From contig CAAGJN010000036.1 of assembly GCA_900770255.1 (NCBI GenBank), positions 1 through 10,851 of the forward strand: DNA of 10,851 nt. The letters are read 5' to 3'. The stretch comes from Clostridia bacterium (GTDB taxonomy: Bacteria > Bacillota > Clostridia > Oscillospirales > Acutalibacteraceae). The position numbers and the translations under genes are program-made. The number at the start of each line of letters is the position of its first letter. Positions within the stretch are counted from its first letter, which is position 1. This document shows positions 7,285 to 10,851 of this stretch, one piece after another. A model generated the notes under the pieces. It ran no database searches. It was not told the origin of the DNA and saw nothing but the letters and a program-made list of their open reading frames with translations.

Positions 7285-8535
7285 TTAGATAATATAATTC
7301 TTGTATTTCTCAAGCAGCTTCACGTCCGCCGTCACGGTCATGCGCAGGCCGTCAGGGCGGTACTCCTCACTGTCGAGCGCGCCCTTTTCGCGCAGCAGTG
7401 CGGCGTCCGAGCCCATGCTGTAGGGCAGCAGCAGAGTTACCTTTTTTCTCGTCGGCGGCAGCGCCCTCGCCATCTCGTCGAGCAGTCTGTCCAGTCCCTC
7501 TCCGGTTCGCGCGGATATCTTGACGCTGTGCAGTCCGGCCGAAAGCCAGCTGAGATCGGGCGCGATATCGCATTTGTTGAACACCGCGATCACCGGCTTG
7601 CCCTTGCAGCCGAGCTCGTCGAGCAGACGGTTGGTCACCTCAAGGTGCTCCGCACAGTCGGGCGACGACGCATCGCAGACGTTTAATATCAGCGACGCAC
7701 TTGCGGCCTCCTCAAGGGTGGATTTGAACGCCTCAACAAGTCCGTGAGGCAGCCTGCGGATAAAGCCGACCGTGTCTATGAGCATGACGCGCCTGCCGTC
7801 GGGCAGTGTCAGCGCGCGGGCGGTCGGGTCGAGGGTGGCAAAGAGCTTATCCTCCGCGAGCACTCCCGCCTGGGTGAGCGTGTTCATAAGCGTCGATTTG
7901 CCGGCGTTCGTGTAGCCGACTATCGCAACTGTCTCCACCTCGTCCTTTTCGCGCCTCTCGCGCGCGAGGCGTCTGCGCTTTGTCAGCGCTTCGAGACTGT
8001 CCTCAAGATTTTTTATCCTGCGGCGGATGTGCCTGCGGTCGGATTCAAGCTTTGTCTCGCCCGGGCCTCTCGTGCCTATTCCGCCGCCGAGTCTCGACAT
8101 GCTCGTGCCCTTGCCTCCCAGACGCGGCAGCAGGTATTTGAGCTGAGCGAGCTCGACCTGCAGTTTGCCCTCGCCGCTGCGCGCACGCGCGGCAAAGATG
8201 TCAAGGATGAGCTGAGTGCGGTCAACGACGCGCACGTCGGTCATATCCTCGATATTTCTCTGCTGCGACGGGGTCAGCTCGCTGTCAAAGATTAAGAGAT
8301 CCACGTCGTTTTCGGCGCAGAACTCCTTGATCTCCCTGAGCCTGCCGGAGCCGATATAGGTAGCCGAGTCGGGCGTTTCGCGGCGCTGAATCACGCGCGC
8401 CGAAACCTCGGCTCCTGCGGTTTTTGCAAGCTCCTCGAGCTCGTCGAGGGACGTTTCGCAGTCATATTCGCCCATGTCTACGCCAATGAGCACGGCGTTT
8501 TCGGGCTTTTGTTTGTTTTCAAAAAATTCCGTCAA
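7285..8535 (-). CDS. hflX: GTPase HflX
   Basis: This 416-residue cytoplasmic GTPase belongs to the Obg-HflX group, which binds the large ribosomal subunit and in studied bacteria splits stalled or heat-damaged 70S ribosomes. The N-terminal HflX domain (about 1-165) ends in the family hallmark GGIGTRGPGETKLE (151-164), followed by a Lys/Arg-rich helical linker (165-198). The G domain shows G1 GYTNAGKST (207-215), the G2 segment LFATLDPT (231-238), G3 DTVGF (254-258), G4 NKCD (320-323) and G5 Ser-Ala (341-342). The start is a TTG at 8535, with AAAGGA 6 bases upstream; no ATG fits as well. It lies 21 bases after galE on the same strand, so co-transcription is likely, and a strong hairpin follows its stop. 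All nucleotide-binding motifs are intact and the length is normal for the family. Confidence 0.96.
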   Translation of the reverse strand: MTEFFENKQKPENAVLIGVDMGEYDCETSLDELEELAKTAGAEVSARVIQRRETPDSATYIGSGRLREIKEFCAENDVDLLIFDSELTPSQQRNIEDMTDVRVVDRTQLILDIFAARARSGEGKLQVELAQLKYLLPRLGGKGTSMSRLGGGIGTRGPGETKLESDRRHIRRRIKNLEDSLEALTKRRRLARERREKDEVETVAIVGYTNAGKSTLMNTLTQAGVLAEDKLFATLDPTARALTLPDGRRVMLIDTVGFIRRLPHGLVEAFKSTLEEAASASLILNVCDASSPDCAEHLEVTNRLLDELGCKGKPVIAVFNKCDIAPDLSWLSAGLHSVKISARTGEGLDRLLDEMARALPPTRKKVTLLLPYSMGSDAALLREKGALDSEEYRPDGLRMTVTADVKLLEKYKNYII

Positions 8536-8541
8536 GAGCGA

Positions 8542-8547
8542 TCCTTT
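8542..8547 (-). promoter_or_regulatory. Ribosome binding site supporting the TTG start of hflX
   Basis: Minus-strand AAAGGA lies 6 bases before the TTG at 8535, within the 21-base gap after the galE stop. This ideal spacing supports TTG as the start codon, a weak initiator that would lower HflX output relative to GalE. Confidence 0.7.
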
Positions 8548-8556
8548 CCGAACAGC

Positions 8557-9573
8557 TTATTCGAGGCCGTTGGGGTTTTGCGACTGCCAACGCCACGAGT
8601 CCGCGCACATGTCGTCTATATCGTACTGTGCCTCCCAGCCGAGCACTTCCTTTGCCTTCGCTGCGTCGGCATAGCAGCAGGCGACGTCGCCCGCGCGGCG
8701 GGGCGCTATTCTGTAATTTATCTTAATGCCCGAAGCCTTCTCAAAGGCTCTGACAACGTCGAGCACGCTGTAGCCCTTGCCTGTGCCGAGGTTATAGACC
8801 TCGCAGCCGGGGGTGACAAGCAGCCTGTCGAGCGCCTTTATATGGCCGAGTGCGAGATCGACAACATGGATATAGTCGCGCACGCCCGTACCGTCCGGCG
8901 TCGGATAATCGTTGCCGCAAACGTTGAGACAGTCAAGCTTGCCGATGGCGACCTGAGTAATATAGGGCATAAGATTGCCGGGGATGCCGTTGGGATCCTC
9001 GCCGATGCGGCCGCTCTTATGCGCGCCGATGGGGTTAAAGTAGCGCAGAATCGACGCGCCCCATCTGTCGTCTGAAGCGCACAGGTCGTTTAATATGTTT
9101 TCAATATAGTATTTCGTCGTGCCGTAGGGATTAGTCGTGCCGCCGGTAGGCATTTCCTCCCTCAGAGGAGACGGGTTTTTGCTGCCGTAAACTGTCGCCG
9201 AGGAGCTGAAGACAATCCTTCTGCACCCGGCTCTGTCCATGGCCTCGCAGAGCTTGACCGTACCCGCGATATTGTTGTCATAATAATCGAGAGGATGCTT
9301 CACGCTCTGGGGCACGCTCTTGAGGCCTGCAAAGTGAATGACCGCGTCGATCCTGTTCTGAGTAAAAATTTTGTCAAGCGCCTCGCTGTCGCGGATATCT
9401 GCCTGATAGAATTTAAAATCTCTGCCCGCGAGCTCCTTTATTCTTTTGAGGCTTTCGGGCTTGCTGTTGACAAAATTATCGAGTATAATGATGTCGTAGC
9501 CTGCGTTGAGCAGCTCTATGCTCGTGTGCGAGCCGATGAAGCCCGCGCCTCCGGTGACCAAAATAGTGGACAT
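8557..9573 (-). CDS. galE: UDP-glucose 4-epimerase
   Basis: This 338-residue NAD-dependent short-chain dehydrogenase-like enzyme interconverts UDP-galactose and UDP-glucose. It serves galactose use by the Leloir pathway and supplies UDP-galactose for cell-surface glycans. The Rossmann motif GGAGFIG is at residues 8-14. The catalytic set is Ser124-Ser125 in SSSATVYG, with Tyr150 and Lys154 (YGTTK). RYFNPIGAH (177-185) is the usual GalE substrate-pocket segment. The length equals that of E. coli GalE. The ATG at 9573 is chosen because GGAGGGG lies 6 bases upstream and the protein then begins MSTILVTGG. An in-frame ATG at 9639 would add 22 unrelated residues and would lie upstream of the likely promoter. 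hflX follows closely. No other galactose genes are in the window, so the local context favours a housekeeping role in sugar nucleotide supply. Confidence 0.96.
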   Translation of the reverse strand: MSTILVTGGAGFIGSHTSIELLNAGYDIIILDNFVNSKPESLKRIKELAGRDFKFYQADIRDSEALDKIFTQNRIDAVIHFAGLKSVPQSVKHPLDYYDNNIAGTVKLCEAMDRAGCRRIVFSSSATVYGSKNPSPLREEMPTGGTTNPYGTTKYYIENILNDLCASDDRWGASILRYFNPIGAHKSGRIGEDPNGIPGNLMPYITQVAIGKLDCLNVCGNDYPTPDGTGVRDYIHVVDLALGHIKALDRLLVTPGCEVYNLGTGKGYSVLDVVRAFEKASGIKINYRIAPRRAGDVACCYADAAKAKEVLGWEAQYDIDDMCADSWRWQSQNPNGLE

Positions 9574-9603
9574 GTCGATCCCCTCCGTCTGTTGTTTGTC
9601 TAT

Positions 9604-9609
9604 ATTATA
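9604..9609 (-). promoter_or_regulatory. Candidate -10 box for galE-hflX
   Basis: A minus-strand TATAAT (in GGTATAATATAG) lies about 30 bases before the galE ATG. Transcription would start near 9597, leaving a leader of roughly 24 bases that contains the GGAGGGG. The -35 region at 17 bases is a T-rich TTTCTT and matches poorly, so an activator or weak basal promoter is possible. On the opposite strand, TTGTTT (9592-9597) and CATAAT (9613-9618) overlap this site with a short 15-base spacer and might serve the divergent HD gene, but that call is weak. Confidence 0.5.
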
Positions 9610-9684
9610 CCTCATAATCCCCGGAAAAGAAAAGAGCAAAAAGACTTTATTACCACAAAAATGCGGGAAAAAAGGAGAATAAAT

Positions 9685-10344
9685 ATGGAACTATATGATA
9701 AAATCCACTCAAACGAGGAACTCAAGGCATATATTCTCGCGGGCAACCGCGTTTTGGGCGAGCTGGGCTTTACCGAGCACGGTCTCGCGCACGCCGGCAC
9801 CGTCTCAAAGATGTCGTGCGAAATACTCGAGATCCTCGGCTACAGCGACCACGAGTGCGAGCTCGCGGCAATCGCCGGATACATGCACGATATCGGCAAC
9901 ATGATTAACCGCTGCGACCATGCGCAGAGCGGCGCAATTCTTGCGTTCGAGCTGCTGCGCGGCATGGAGGTAAACCCTAAGGACACAGCGGTCATCGTCG
10001 GGGCGATAGGCCACCACGACGAAAAGACGGCGGCTCCCGTGAGCCCCGTCGCCGCGGCGCTCATTCTCGCCGACAAGAGCGACGTGCGCCGCAGCCGCGT
10101 TCGCAACAGCAAAACCGTCAGCACCGATATCCACGACCGCGTCAACTTTGCGGTAGTGGACTCCGAGCTCGAGGTGGACGGCGAAAACAAGCTGATCATC
10201 CTGCGCCTGAAGATCGACACGGAAATCTGCCCCGTCATGGAATATTTTGAGATTTTTCTTGACCGCATGGTGCTGTGCAAAAAGTCCGCAGCACGTCTCG
10301 GCTGCAGCTTTGAGCTGATAATCAACGACACAAGGCTGCTGTGA
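9685..10344 (+). CDS. HD-domain phosphohydrolase, substrate unknown
   Basis: This 219-residue soluble protein has the metal-binding signature of the HD hydrolases: His36 (GLAHAG), His68-Asp69 (YMHDIGN), His79, His110-His111 (GHHDE) and Asp130 (LADKSD). The additional histidines between the HD pair and the last Asp resemble the two- or three-metal layout of HD-GYP-like enzymes, but no GYP motif is seen. The HD fold spans about residues 20-140. Residues 140-219 are a mixed region (EVDGENKLIILRLKID; a conserved-looking C-terminus ending FELIINDTRLL) with no fold I can name. The start is the ATG with AAAGGAG 7 bases upstream; an ATG at 9661 in the same frame has no such site. It diverges from galE. 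It may hydrolyse a nucleotide or phosphate ester; no pathway is indicated by neighbours. Confidence 0.85.
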   Translation: MELYDKIHSNEELKAYILAGNRVLGELGFTEHGLAHAGTVSKMSCEILEILGYSDHECELAAIAGYMHDIGNMINRCDHAQSGAILAFELLRGMEVNPKDTAVIVGAIGHHDEKTAAPVSPVAAALILADKSDVRRSRVRNSKTVSTDIHDRVNFAVVDSELEVDGENKLIILRLKIDTEICPVMEYFEIFLDRMVLCKKSAARLGCSFELIINDTRLL

Positions 10345-10473
10345 TGCAGGGACGGCCGTGCAGACGCGGCAGCAGGCCTTGCAGCCGCCTACTCAGCAAA
10401 CTGCAAAGCAAAGAAAACAGAAACGTACCGCCCGTGACGACAGTAAACCGAAGCCGACGCGCGGCAGCTGCAT

Positions 10474-10506
10474 AAACCGATGTGCAGGGCGAGGGAACGG
10501 CTTGCG
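10474..10506 (+). repeat. Dispersed intergenic repeat, copy 2
   Basis: This block matches the reverse complement of 7143-7174, differing at two positions and carrying one extra G (CCGATGTGCAGGG here, CCGATGTCAGGG there). The shared word GCGGGCGTA follows at 10527-10535. The two copies are in opposite orientation on the window and about 3.3 kb apart. Confidence 0.65.
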
Positions 10507-10543
10507 GCACAAACCACGCCGGACTTGCGGGCGTACGTAGGGT

Positions 10544-10562
10544 GCAGGGGTAAAACCCCTGC
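10544..10562 (+). terminator. Weak terminator-like hairpin downstream of the HD gene
   Basis: A perfect 7-bp stem, GCAGGGG with CCCCTGC, encloses the loop TAAAA and is followed after 5 bases by CTTTTCTTT. It lies 200 bases after the HD gene stop. It could end that transcript, or be an internal part of the repeat element that starts at 10474. Confidence 0.35.
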
Positions 10563-10656
10563 TCTGCCTTTTCTTTGCCGGCGGTTTTTTCTTAAACAGA
10601 AAAATGCCGAAACGAGAGCTGGATTGATTGCAAGGAGTAAAATTTTACAAAAGCAT

Positions 10657-10717
10657 CGGCTTAGTCAGCAAGGCGGGTGAGCCGGATTGACCCACCCACT
10701 AAAGACCCGCTCAGCCG
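10657..10717. other. Nested stem-loop, possible structured RNA element
   Basis: An outer stem, CGGCTTAG (10657-10664) with CTCAGCCG (10710-10717), pairs at seven of eight positions. It encloses an inner perfect stem, CGGGT (10674-10678) with ACCCG (10705-10709). The loop contains alternative GGGTG/CACCC pairing. No known RNA family is recognised, and the orientation is undetermined. Confidence 0.35.
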
Positions 10718-10752
10718 AAACTTAACTTTCGTAAATCGTGTGCCTGTGCCCG

Positions 10753-10851
10753 TCACAGTATACAGGCCAGCATCAGCGCCTCCTCGACGCTTTTATACAC
10801 ACTCTCGAGGTCGCTCAGCGGCAGCGGATTTTTTCCCTTGCCGAGCTCAAA
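10753..10851 (-). CDS. 3' end of an unidentified gene, cut by the window edge
   Basis: An open frame enters from the right edge on the minus strand and runs 32 codons to a TGA. The visible C-terminus includes FELGKGKNPLPLSDLESV and then a probable amphipathic helix ending LMLACIL. The frame has the same GC-rich codon choice (CTG, GCC, GAG) as the window's real genes, and no stop occurs between the edge and the terminal TGA. No family is recognised from so short a piece, and a chance open frame of this length cannot be excluded. Confidence 0.5.
   Translation of the reverse strand, partial: FELGKGKNPLPLSDLESVYKSVEEALMLACIL

Larger units (their letters stand above)
10345..10752. other. Gene-free stretch with repeat and hairpins
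   Basis: This 408-base region holds no gene I can support. It contains an imperfect stem GCGGC-A-GC (10366-10388), a repeat copy matching 7143-7174, a 7-bp hairpin (10544-10562), a 12-base palindrome GTAAAATTTTAC (10637-10648), a nested stem-loop (10657-10717), and a small stem CGAAA/TTTCG (10716-10731). The composition shifts between GC-rich and AT-rich blocks. It looks like a composite of dispersed intergenic elements, possibly with a structured RNA. Confidence 0.55.

Noticed and set aside
9295..9684. 130-residue N-terminal extension of the HD protein into galE
   Set aside because: It overlaps galE in antisense, including its catalytic-domain coding, and the ATG at 9685 has an ideal AAAGGAG site.
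10344..10475. 43-codon frame starting on the HD stop codon (TGATG overlap)
   Set aside because: The overlap suggests coupling, but the product is Arg/Ser/Ala-rich, has no clear ribosome binding site, and runs into the dispersed repeat.
10480..10680. 66-residue plus-strand frame over the repeat and hairpin
   Set aside because: It spans non-coding-looking structures and begins inside the repeat copy; no ribosome binding site is visible. It is more likely a spurious frame made by the element.
10544..10717. CRISPR array or tRNA in the structured region
   Set aside because: No regularly spaced repeats and no cloverleaf with a T-loop GTTCRA motif could be found.

Overview
The window looks like chromosomal DNA of a moderately GC-rich, anaerobic, Clostridia-type Firmicute, possibly an Oscillospirales-like gut bacterium. 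This is an inference from strong AGGAGG-type ribosome binding sites, sigma-A-like promoters, the gene repertoire and GC-rich, hairpin-containing intergenic repeats. No rRNA, tRNA, CRISPR array, phage gene or transposase is visible. Seven complete protein genes and one partial gene are supported.

Left part (1-4373): a small GNAT acetyltransferase gene on the plus strand converges on a minus-strand operon of two ABC exporter half-transporters that overlap by 4 bases. A perfect 13-bp hairpin between the converging genes should terminate both transcripts. The two ABC proteins form a clear heterodimer pattern. One carries a degenerate Walker B (Asp for Glu) and Gln for the switch His. The other supplies the altered signature ISQGQ to that same site. 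The operon has a well-formed promoter in the divergent intergenic region.

Middle (4374-7284): a divergently transcribed P-type Ca2+ ATPase of the SERCA/PMCA-like P2 class, with all catalytic motifs and the site-II calcium ligands. It is followed by a 280-bp GC-rich intergenic region holding palindromes, one copy of a dispersed repeat, and a strong terminator hairpin shared with the next, convergent gene.

Right part (7285-10851): galE (UDP-glucose 4-epimerase) and hflX (ribosome-associated GTPase) form a minus-strand pair 21 bases apart. hflX appears to use a TTG start. Divergent from galE is a standalone HD-domain phosphohydrolase with an extended set of His/Asp metal ligands. Beyond it lies a 408-bp gene-free stretch with a second copy of the repeat, a short hairpin and a nested stem-loop region. 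The window ends inside the 3' end of an unidentified minus-strand gene.

Overall this is mostly ordinary housekeeping and transport content. The least explained parts are the paired intergenic repeats, the structured 10.35-10.75 kb region and the substrate of the HD protein.
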